A stretch of 64,000 nucleotides of DNA, taken from positions 868,001-932,000 of the forward strand of contig NZ_CP087196.1 in the NCBI RefSeq assembly GCF_024749285.1. The letters run 5' to 3'. Under the pieces are notes generated by a model. The model saw only the letters and a program-made list of their open reading frames with translations, had not been told where the DNA came from and did no database searches. The position numbers and the translations under genes were made by a program. Origin of the DNA: Pseudomonas sp. B21-015 (GTDB lineage Bacteria > Pseudomonadota > Gammaproteobacteria > Pseudomonadales > Pseudomonadaceae). Below, one piece after another: positions 53,981-60,807 of the stretch. How positions within the stretch are numbered: position 1 is the stretch's first letter; each line of letters starts with the position of its first letter.

Positions 53981-54086
53981 TTGTGGGAGCGGTGGTGCGG
54001 CGATCCGACTTGCTCGCGAAGACGGTGTGTCAGTCGACATCAATGCTGCATGACACACCGCTTTCGCGAGCAAGCCCGCTCCGACA
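53981..54086. repeat. Family A repeat pair, insertion subtype (diverged)
   Basis: Third copy of the insertion subtype (GTGGGAGCGGTGGTGCGGCG then ATCCGACTTGCTCGCGAAG). The right arm reads CTTTCGCGAGCAAGCCCGCT. It lies between the IclR gene and the operator at 54160. Confidence 0.83.
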
Positions 54087-54159
54087 TTTGATCTTCTTTC
54101 GCTCCTGCAAAGTTGTGCGCTGTTCGCACACTTTTGCGGTTCGCTTGTGTAAGAATCTG

Positions 54160-54170
54160 GAACTAGGTTC
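54160..54170. promoter_or_regulatory. Inverted repeat upstream of the Gfo/Idh gene
   Basis: GAAC-TAG-GTTC is a perfect 4-bp arm inverted repeat, set in GGAACTAGGTTC, 51 bases before the coding start. It resembles small IclR-type half sites; binding by the neighbouring IclR protein is an inference. Confidence 0.4.
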
Positions 54171-54220
54171 TAAATTATTGGAATTCACCCTTCCGACAAT
54201 AATCACAAGAGGACTGCACC

Positions 54221-55276
54221 GTGTCTTTGCCCCTTCGCATCGCCCTGATCGGTGCTGGCAACATGGGCCGGCAGCATTACCAGCATCTGAAATCCCTGAC
54301 GGAAGCGACCTTGTGCGCAGTGGCCGATCCCGGTTCACAAGCCGCAGGTCTTGCAGCCGAGTGGGGCGTGAGGCATTTCGCCGATCACCGTCAGATGCTG
54401 GAGCAGGTGCAGCCAGACGCGGTGATCGTCGCCAACCCGAACACGTTGCACGTCAGCACTGCGCTCGATTGCCTCGCCGTCGGCGTGCCGGTGCTGCTGG
54501 AAAAGCCGGTGGGCGTGTACATGGATGAAGTGCGCGAACTGGTGGCCGCGTCGAAAGCCACCGGCGTCCCCGTGCTGGTCGGCCATCACCGTCGGCACAA
54601 TCCGTTGATCGTTCGCGCCCAAGAACTGGTTCAGGGCGGTGCTTTGGGGCAGCTGACGACGGTGACGGCGCTCTGGCAATTGCGCAAACCCGACAGCTAT
54701 TTCGAAACACCATGGCGCCGCGAACCCGGTGCGGGGATGTTGCTGACCAACCTGATTCATGACCTCGATCTGCTGCGGCATCTGTGCGGCGAAGTTCGGC
54801 AGGTGCAGGCAATCACCAGCAATGCGGTTCGCGGGTTTGCCAACGAAGATTGTGCGGCGGTGTTGCTGCAATTCGACAATGGCGCACTGGGCAGCCTGAC
54901 CGGTTCCGACGCAGTGGCGGCACCCTGGAGTTGGGAGCTGGATTCCGGCGAGAACCCGGTGTATCCGCGCCAGGCCGATCAGCCGTGTTATCTGTTGGCC
55001 GGGACGGGCGGTGCGCTGAGCATTCCACAGCTCAAGCGCTGGCACTATGCCGACGTCGATGGGGGCTGGCATCAACCGCTGCTGCCGGTGCAGGAGAGCT
55101 TCAGCGCCGATGAAGCGTTGCGTTTGCAGTTGCAGCATTTCGTGCGCGTGGCGCGCCGGGAAGTCGAACCATTGGTGAGCGCTGCCGATGCTGCGCGCAC
55201 CCTGGCGCTGATTGACGCAATCCGCGAGGCCGCCGAAACCGGTCGCGCCTGCACCCCGATGTTGATCGAGGAGTGA
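54221..55276 (+). CDS. Gfo/Idh/MocA-family oxidoreductase
   Basis: A 351-residue NAD(P)-dependent dehydrogenase. The nucleotide fold is RIALIGAGNMGRQHYQHL, the catalytic lysine-proline pair in VLLEKPVGVY, and the second domain has HHRRHNPLIVR and GMLLTNLIHDLDLLRHL (histidine typical of the family's active site). Substrates are usually sugars or cyclitols. AGAGGA before GTG 54221 sets the start. It is followed two bases later by a TIM-barrel isomerase and both lie downstream of the IclR gene. Confidence 0.88.
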   Translation: MSLPLRIALIGAGNMGRQHYQHLKSLTEATLCAVADPGSQAAGLAAEWGVRHFADHRQMLEQVQPDAVIVANPNTLHVSTALDCLAVGVPVLLEKPVGVYMDEVRELVAASKATGVPVLVGHHRRHNPLIVRAQELVQGGALGQLTTVTALWQLRKPDSYFETPWRREPGAGMLLTNLIHDLDLLRHLCGEVRQVQAITSNAVRGFANEDCAAVLLQFDNGALGSLTGSDAVAAPWSWELDSGENPVYPRQADQPCYLLAGTGGALSIPQLKRWHYADVDGGWHQPLLPVQESFSADEALRLQLQHFVRVARREVEPLVSAADAARTLALIDAIREAAETGRACTPMLIEE

Positions 55277-55278
55277 AC

Positions 55279-56094
55279 ATGAGTGAACGGATCTTTTCCC
55301 TGGCCAGTCTGACGGTACTGGAGTTGTCACCACCGGAGAGGGTCGAGGTCGCGGCACGGGCCGGTTACAGCCATGTCGGATTACGCCTGGAACCTGCGAC
55401 ACCCGAAGAACATCACTTTGCGCTGGTAGCCGATGTCGGGTTACGGCGCAGGACGCTGGAGAGTTTGCGCGACACCGGCATTCGTGTGCTGGATGTTGAA
55501 ATCCTGCGTCTTGAACCGCAAACCATCGTTGCCGACTTCGAGAAGATTCTGGCGGTCGGAGCGGAGTTTGGTGCCAGTGAATTGCTGGTGGCCGGTAACG
55601 ATTCTGACGAACAGCGACTCACCGAGAATTTCGCCCGGCTCTGTGATCTGGCGGCACCTTACGGGCTGCATCCGCATTTGGAGTTCATGCCGTGGACCGA
55701 TGCGCGCAACCTCCAACAAGCGGTGCGCGTCGTCGAAAAAGCTGACCGTGAAAACGGCGCGGTGTTGGTGGACGCGTTCCATTTCGACCGATCGGGTTCG
55801 CGGCTGGAAGATCTGGCCAAGGTAGCACCGTCACGGTTACGGTATGCACAGCTGTGCGATGTTGCGGGGCCACGGTCAGCGGACATGGCGGAGATTTTGC
55901 GTCAGGCCCGTAACGAACGACGTTTTCCGGGCGATGGCGATTGTGATCTGGTGGGGTTGTTGCAGTGTTTGCCGGCTGATATTCCGTTGAGCCTGGAGGT
56001 TCCCACTGTGAAGTTGCTGGAGCAGGGCGTAAGCGGGTTACAGCGGGCGCGGATGGCGTTGGATAAAACCCGGGAATTGTTGGCGCGCCTTTGA
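55279..56094 (+). CDS. Xylose isomerase-like TIM-barrel protein (sugar phosphate isomerase/epimerase family)
   Basis: A 271-residue TIM barrel of the AP_endonuc_2 (xylose isomerase-like) family. Metal-binding acidic residues are plausible in HPHLEFMPWTDA (Glu), VLVDAFHFDRSG (Asp/His) and PLSLEVPT (Glu). Members act on sugars, keto-acids or cyclic hydroxy acids. ATG 55279 has GAGGAG (55268-55273) five bases before; a GTG at 55273 is not used. It follows the Gfo/Idh gene with a two-base gap, so the two are an enzyme pair. Confidence 0.85.
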   Translation: MSERIFSLASLTVLELSPPERVEVAARAGYSHVGLRLEPATPEEHHFALVADVGLRRRTLESLRDTGIRVLDVEILRLEPQTIVADFEKILAVGAEFGASELLVAGNDSDEQRLTENFARLCDLAAPYGLHPHLEFMPWTDARNLQQAVRVVEKADRENGAVLVDAFHFDRSGSRLEDLAKVAPSRLRYAQLCDVAGPRSADMAEILRQARNERRFPGDGDCDLVGLLQCLPADIPLSLEVPTVKLLEQGVSGLQRARMALDKTRELLARL

Positions 56095-56098
56095 ACCT

Positions 56099-56227
56099 GT
56101 GGCGAGGGAGCTTGCTCCCGTTCGGCCGCGAAGCGGTCGTCAACGATCTGTCATATGAAGTGACGGAACACCTTTGCTGATTTGGGGACTGCTGCGCAGT
56201 CCAGCGGGAGCAAGCTCCCTCGCCACA
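56099..56227. repeat. Family B palindromic repeat pair
   Basis: Arms at 56099 (TGTGGCGAGGGAGCTTGCTC) and ending 56227, with GACTGCTGCGCAGTCC as an inner palindrome. It separates the TIM-barrel gene from the DMT transporter. Confidence 0.85.
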
Positions 56228-56253
56228 TTCTGATTTGATTCCAGAGGCCTTGC

Positions 56254-57132
56254 ATGACCGTCAGCACCCCGCTCTCCGGCGTAAACCAACCCTTCAAAGG
56301 GATTCTGCTGATCGTCGTCGCGACCTTCCTGTTTTCCAGTCACGACGCTTTGTCGAAGTATCTATCGGGCTTCTACCCCATCGTCATGGTGGTCTGGGCT
56401 CGCTATGTGATTCACACCCTACTGATGGCCGGGATATTTCTGCCGCAATCCGGGCTGCGAGTCCTGCGCACCAAACGGCCGTTGCTGCAGTTGCTCAGAG
56501 CGTTGTGCCTGTTGGGCACCAGTTTGTTTTTCACCACCGGTTTGCAGTACATCCCGCTGGCCGAAGCCACGGCGGTCAACTTCCTTGCCCCGGTGTTGGT
56601 GACCGCGCTATCGGTGCCACTGCTGGGTGAGCGGGTCACCCGTGGGCAATGGATCGCGGTGATTTGCGGATTTATCGGCGTATTGATCATCGTCCACCCC
56701 GGCGGTGATCTGTTCACGCCAGCGGTATTACTGCCGCTCTGCTCGGCGCTGTTTTTCTGCTTCTATCAATTGCTCACCCGCAAGCTCAGTGAAATCGACA
56801 GCCCGACCACCAGTAACTTCTTCGCCGGCCTGTGCAACACCCTGGTGATGAGCGCACTGGTGCCGTTCTTCTGGAAAGTGCCAAGCCTTGGGCATGGATT
56901 GATGATGGTTGCACTGGGCGCCTGCGGGATGACGGCGCACCTGTTTCTGACCCAGGCTTTCCGTCACGCCGCCCCCGCGCTGCTGGCACCGTTCGGCTAT
57001 TGCCAGATTGTCTTTGCCGGGTTGCTGGGTTGGTTGCTGTTTTCTCACACGCCGACCCTGACCACGGTGGTCGGGATCGCGGTGATTTGCTGCAGCGGGT
57101 TGGCGGCGGCGTGGCAACAAAGCCGCCGCTGA
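56254..57132 (+). CDS. EamA/DMT-family transporter
   Basis: A 292-residue protein with ten membrane helices in two EamA repeats (VATFLFSSHDALSKYLSG, LAEATAVNFLAPVLVTALS; then SALFFCFYQLLTRKLSE, PALLAPFGYCQIVFAGLLGW). This family includes exporters and some importers. It lies after the Gfo/Idh and TIM-barrel genes and may carry their substrate or product, but a repeat of 129 bases separates it from them. Confidence 0.86.
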   Translation: MTVSTPLSGVNQPFKGILLIVVATFLFSSHDALSKYLSGFYPIVMVVWARYVIHTLLMAGIFLPQSGLRVLRTKRPLLQLLRALCLLGTSLFFTTGLQYIPLAEATAVNFLAPVLVTALSVPLLGERVTRGQWIAVICGFIGVLIIVHPGGDLFTPAVLLPLCSALFFCFYQLLTRKLSEIDSPTTSNFFAGLCNTLVMSALVPFFWKVPSLGHGLMMVALGACGMTAHLFLTQAFRHAAPALLAPFGYCQIVFAGLLGWLLFSHTPTLTTVVGIAVICCSGLAAAWQQSRR

Positions 57133-57138
57133 GGCCAG

Positions 57139-58761
57139 TCAAAACCTGAAGCGCACCACCAGGTTTTGCAGGCCGGCCGCCAGTCGCGACAGCTCCTGGC
57201 TGGTGGCGCTGGTCCGGGTCGCGGCGTCGGCGCTTTCCAGCGACAGGTCGCGAATGTTCAGCAGATTGCGATCCACCTCACGGGCCACCTGGGCCTGTTC
57301 CTCCGAGGCACTGGCGATCACCAGATTACGTTCATGGATCTGCTCCATCGCCCGGGTGATTTCTGCCAGCGCCAGCCCGGCCTGTTCAGCAATCGACAGG
57401 GTTTCGGCGACACGCTGACTGTTGTCGTGCATCGACACCACCACACTGTCGGTGTCGCCCTGAACCCGCCCGATCATCTGTTCGATCTCCCGGGTCGATT
57501 GCTGAGTGCGATGCGCCAGCGCCCGAACTTCGTCGGCCACCACCGCGAAACCACGTCCGGCTTCCCCGGCCCGCGCGGCTTCGATCGCGGCGTTGAGCGC
57601 GAGCAGATTGGTCTGTTCGGCGATGGCGCGGATCACATCCAGCACCTTGCCGATTTCCCGGGACTGCTCGGCCAGGGTCTGAACCTGTTGCAGTGCGAGG
57701 CCCGCATTGCTGCTCATCGCCTGAATCGAATCCAGTGTTTCAATCACCCGTGCCTGGCCCTGACTGGCTTGCTGCGTGGATTGGCGAGTGCTGTCGGAAG
57801 TCGACACCGCGTTGCGCGCGACTTCTTCCACCGCGACGGTCATTTCGTTGACGGCCGTGGCGGCCTGCTCGATTTCATTGTGTTGCTGTTGCAGCCGACT
57901 GGAGTCCTGGTGAGTGCTCTGATTCATTTGCAGGGCGGCGGCCGCCAGTTGAGTCGAAGTGCCGCTGATCAATTGCAGGGTTTCCCGCAGGCTGGTCTGC
58001 ATGGCCGACAGGGCCTTGAGCAAGCGTGCGGTTTCATCGGCGCCGTGGCTGCGGATCGGTTGACTCAGGTCACCGGCGGCCACTTGCTCGGCCACCTCGA
58101 CTGCCTGGCGGATTGGCATGACGATGCTGCGAATCAACAGCCAAGCCAGGCACAGGGTCAGGAGTGCGACTGCTATCAGCGCACCGATAACCGTGATTTT
58201 TACCTGGTTGTAGAGCGAGTCGGCCTGGTTGGCCGACAGGCTGACTTCGTTAGCGGCAAGGGCCATCAATTCGGCGAACTGGTCACCGGTCTGAGTCGAG
58301 TAGTCCTGGATTTTGCTGTTGAGCAACGCGGTCATTTCTTCGCTGCGGTTCTCCCGCGACAGCGCTTCGTATTGCGCCAGCGCCTGCCGGTAGTTTGTGA
58401 CGGTGGCGACGAATTTTTCGTACGGCCCCCGGTTGTAATCACCGACCAGCGGGGTGAATTTTTCCAGTGTCTGCGCAAGCCAACCCTGCACTTGATGCAG
58501 GCGTGTGACGGTGGCATCGAGCACTTTTGGATCGCGGTTGAGCGCCATGCGCAGGCTGAGTACGCGAATGCTCAGGATGTAGTCGCGGATTTCACCCAGG
58601 TAGCGAATGCTGGGCAGAGAGATGTTTTCAGTGTGCTGGCCGGTGGCGCGGACTTGCGCGACTTGTTTGAGGGCGAACAGCCCCTGCAACAGGACCAGCA
58701 AGGCGATGACGCCGAAGCTGATCACGGCACGCTTGGCGATGCTCAAGTTACCTGGCGACAT
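57139..58761 (-). CDS. Methyl-accepting chemotaxis protein (4HB sensor domain)
   Basis: A 540-residue chemoreceptor with two membrane helices (about residues 15-35 and 187-210), a periplasmic four-helix-bundle sensor of about 150 residues, a HAMP domain ([26 protein letters not shown]) and a cytoplasmic signalling domain with the tip [20 protein letters not shown] and [20 protein letters not shown] 58761 gives [12 protein letters not shown]. Its neighbour is an MFS transporter of the hydroaromatic acid type, on the same strand beyond a terminator. Similar receptors in P. putida (PcaY) recognise quinate- and shikimate-like acids; the comparison here is inferred. Confidence 0.88.
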   Translation of the reverse strand: MSPGNLSIAKRAVISFGVIALLVLLQGLFALKQVAQVRATGQHTENISLPSIRYLGEIRDYILSIRVLSLRMALNRDPKVLDATVTRLHQVQGWLAQTLEKFTPLVGDYNRGPYEKFVATVTNYRQALAQYEALSRENRSEEMTALLNSKIQDYSTQTGDQFAELMALAANEVSLSANQADSLYNQVKITVIGALIAVALLTLCLAWLLIRSIVMPIRQAVEVAEQVAAGDLSQPIRSHGADETARLLKALSAMQTSLRETLQLISGTSTQLAAAALQMNQSTHQDSSRLQQQHNEIEQAATAVNEMTVAVEEVARNAVSTSDSTRQSTQQASQGQARVIETLDSIQAMSSNAGLALQQVQTLAEQSREIGKVLDVIRAIAEQTNLLALNAAIEAARAGEAGRGFAVVADEVRALAHRTQQSTREIEQMIGRVQGDTDSVVVSMHDNSQRVAETLSIAEQAGLALAEITRAMEQIHERNLVIASASEEQAQVAREVDRNLLNIRDLSLESADAATRTSATSQELSRLAAGLQNLVVRFRF

Positions 58762-58814
58762 GGTTTGTCTCTGTGGCTTTGAGAAAAAAGGGGTGAATTC
58801 ATAAACCGCGCACA

Positions 58815-58849
58815 TAAAAAAACGCAGGCCCGGGATCAGGCCTGCGTTT
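58815..58849 (-). terminator. Rho-independent terminator after the MFS gene
   Basis: On the minus strand AAACGCAGGCC pairs with GGCCTGCGTTT around TGATCCC, followed by seven T residues. It lies nine bases past the MFS stop and ahead of the chemoreceptor gene, so the receptor needs its own promoter. Confidence 0.85.
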
Positions 58850-58857
58850 GAGATGAA

Positions 58858-60204
58858 TCAATCTTTTATGGTCGGAATCTTGCGCGGTGCCATGAAGTAC
58901 AGCCAGGTCAGCGCGATGAAGTACATCGCCGGAATGATGGTGAACAGCACGGTGTAGTTGTTGTTGGTGATCGTCAGAATGTGGCCGACCAACTGGGTCA
59001 TGAACATCCCGCCGATCGCCGCGCACATCCCGCCGAAGCCGAACACCGTACTCATCATGTGCTTGGGTGTGTAGTCCATCACCAGGCTCCAGATGTTCGC
59101 GGTCCAGGCCTGGTGAGCGCCGATGGCCAGGGAGATGGCGAACACCGCGAGCCACAGGCTGCTCGAGCCGGCGGCCATGACCACGCCGATGATGCAGCAG
59201 GCGAACAGGAACATGGACATCAGTCGTGCCTTGATCGGGTTGATCCCGCGACCGATCAGGAACGAGGACAGGATCCCGCCGCCGACACTGCCGAAGTCAG
59301 CCGTGAGGTAGATGATGATCAGCGGGATACCCATCTGGGTCACGTTGATCCCCAGGTTGTATTGCTGATTGAGGAACGGCGGCAGCCAATACAGGTAGAA
59401 CCAGAACACCGGCGCGGTGATCGAGTAGGCCAGGGCGAAGGCCCAGGTGCCTCGCATGCGCAGGATTCGTGAGAACGGTACGCGGGATTGTTCCGGTTCG
59501 ACTTCATTCTGGATGTAGTCCAGTTCCGATTGTTTGACGCTCGGGTGGTCTTCCGGATTGAAGTACTTCAGCCCCCAGAACAGCAACCAGATGGCGCCCA
59601 GTGCCGCGATGCACAGGAACGCGGCTTGCCAGCCCCAGGCATGGAGGATCAGCGGCAGCAGCATCGGTGTGAACATCGCACCGACGTTGGTCCCGGCGTT
59701 GAAGATGCCGGTGGCCACGGCGCGTTCGCCGGCGGGGAACCACAACCGGGTGGTTTTCACGCAGGCCGGGTAGTTGGCGGCTTCGGTCAAACCGAGAATG
59801 AACCGGCAAACCATGAAGCCCACCGCCGAAGTGGCCAGGCCATGAGCGCCGGTGGCCAGGCTCCAGAGCAGTACCGCGCAGAAGAACACGCGTTTCACGC
59901 CGACCCGGTCGATCAACCGGCCTTGCAGCACGAAACCGACGGCGTAGCCGACCTGGAACCAGAAGTTGATGTTGGCGTAATCCATCGCCGTCCAGCTCAT
60001 TTCCTTGGCCAGGATCGGCTGCATGACGCCCAGGGCGGCGCGGTCGATGTAGTTCAGGGTGGTGGCGAAAAACACCAGCGCCAGCATCCCCCAACGGGTT
60101 TTGCCGACCGCCATGGCGCCGCGGATTTTGTCGCCGATGCCGCCAGTGGCGACGCTTTGGGCCGGAGCCACGTGAGAGCTTTGAGAAGGAAACATGTGTG
60201 CCAT
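58858..60204 (-). CDS. MFS transporter, anion:cation symporter (hexuronate/ExuT-like)
   Basis: A 448-residue MFS permease of the ACS family with twelve membrane helices. Family features are NYIDRAALGVMQP in TM1, GRLIDRVGVKRVF between TM2 and TM3, and RFILGLTEAANYPACVKTTRLWFPAGERA in the TM4-TM5 region. ACS carriers import organic anions such as hexuronates or shikimate-like acids. It diverges from the quiC1-type gene, 603 bases away, which suggests import of that pathway's substrate. ATG 60204 is one choice; 60195 is also possible. Confidence 0.87.
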   Translation of the reverse strand: MAHMFPSQSSHVAPAQSVATGGIGDKIRGAMAVGKTRWGMLALVFFATTLNYIDRAALGVMQPILAKEMSWTAMDYANINFWFQVGYAVGFVLQGRLIDRVGVKRVFFCAVLLWSLATGAHGLATSAVGFMVCRFILGLTEAANYPACVKTTRLWFPAGERAVATGIFNAGTNVGAMFTPMLLPLILHAWGWQAAFLCIAALGAIWLLFWGLKYFNPEDHPSVKQSELDYIQNEVEPEQSRVPFSRILRMRGTWAFALAYSITAPVFWFYLYWLPPFLNQQYNLGINVTQMGIPLIIIYLTADFGSVGGGILSSFLIGRGINPIKARLMSMFLFACCIIGVVMAAGSSSLWLAVFAISLAIGAHQAWTANIWSLVMDYTPKHMMSTVFGFGGMCAAIGGMFMTQLVGHILTITNNNYTVLFTIIPAMYFIALTWLYFMAPRKIPTIKD

Positions 60205-60302
60205 CCGTTCAATGACTGACAAGCGAGGCTTGTCGGGACTTCAAGGGCGCGTGATCAATCGACGGCGACAGGCGCGGGTGTGATTGATCGGCTGAGGGGT
60301 TC

Positions 60303-60316
60303 TCGTCAGGTGACGA
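60303..60316. promoter_or_regulatory. Palindrome before the MFS gene
   Basis: TCGTCAGGTGACGA is symmetric except for the central two bases. The TNGTnnnACNA-like pattern is seen in GntR-type operators; the cognate factor is unknown. Confidence 0.4.
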
Positions 60317-60486
60317 CAACGTTTTATTCAGCGAGCGGCACGGTTCGGCCGAGGGAACGCGAGGTTCGGATGGACGCCAGGCCAGGCGTGAGGGCGGTGG
60401 AGCAAGCAAACAAGGCGTTGAATGAGTGCATGAGCGTGTACCCGTTTTTTGAAATTTTTATGTGGTGTTCAGGGTCTTTGGTAACC

Positions 60487-60512
60487 GAGTCCATGGGGTC
60501 GTGACCGGACTC
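60487..60512. promoter_or_regulatory. Imperfect inverted repeat in the MFS/quiC1 gap
   Basis: GAGTCC (60487-60492) and GGACTC (60507-60512) flank an inner GGTC/GACC pair. It lies in the 603-base divergent region and could be an operator or a leader hairpin. Confidence 0.3.
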
Positions 60513-60591
60513 AATGTGCTGTCGATGGTGCGCAGTGGACGAAAAATCGTCAATTCGCCAACCGCCATTGTGTTCGATAATCGCCCGCAAA

Positions 60592-60605
60592 ACTAACCGG
60601 GTAGT
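60592..60605. promoter_or_regulatory. Candidate TetR operator upstream of quiC1-type gene
   Basis: ACTAACCGGGTAGT is a 12-of-14 palindrome in the divergent region. TetR-family proteins commonly bind such 14-16 bp dyads; a TetR regulator is encoded at 62813. The rest of the 603-base gap holds a family C repeat and no convincing gene. Confidence 0.45.
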
Positions 60606-60667
60606 ACACTTTGAATTGCTGTGTGGATTCGTCAAGCCAATAATTTACCCAAGACAAACGCTACCCC

Positions 60668-60768
60668 TGTAGGAGCTGCCGAAGGCTGCGATCTTTTGAT
60701 CTTGATTCTGACGCCTGACCTATTGCTGAAGGCAAAGTCAAAAGATCGCAGCCTTCGGCAGCTCCTAC
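60668..60768. repeat. Family C palindromic repeat pair
   Basis: TGTAGGAGCTGCCGAAGGCT on at 60668 and its complement ending 60768, in the opposite left-right order to the copy at 9965. It lies 40 bases ahead of the quiC1-type gene. Confidence 0.85.
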
Positions 60769-60807
60769 GCCCTGACAAGAAATTTCCCTACCACCGGGAG
60801 TCCATAC

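Noticed and set aside
57166..58782. A 538-codon open frame opposite the chemoreceptor
   Set aside because: Shadow of the receptor's codon pattern; the real gene shows HAMP and signalling-tip motifs.
60324..60635. A 103-codon minus-strand frame in the MFS/quiC1 gap
   Set aside because: No RBS, no recognisable motif, and it overlaps dyads that look regulatory.
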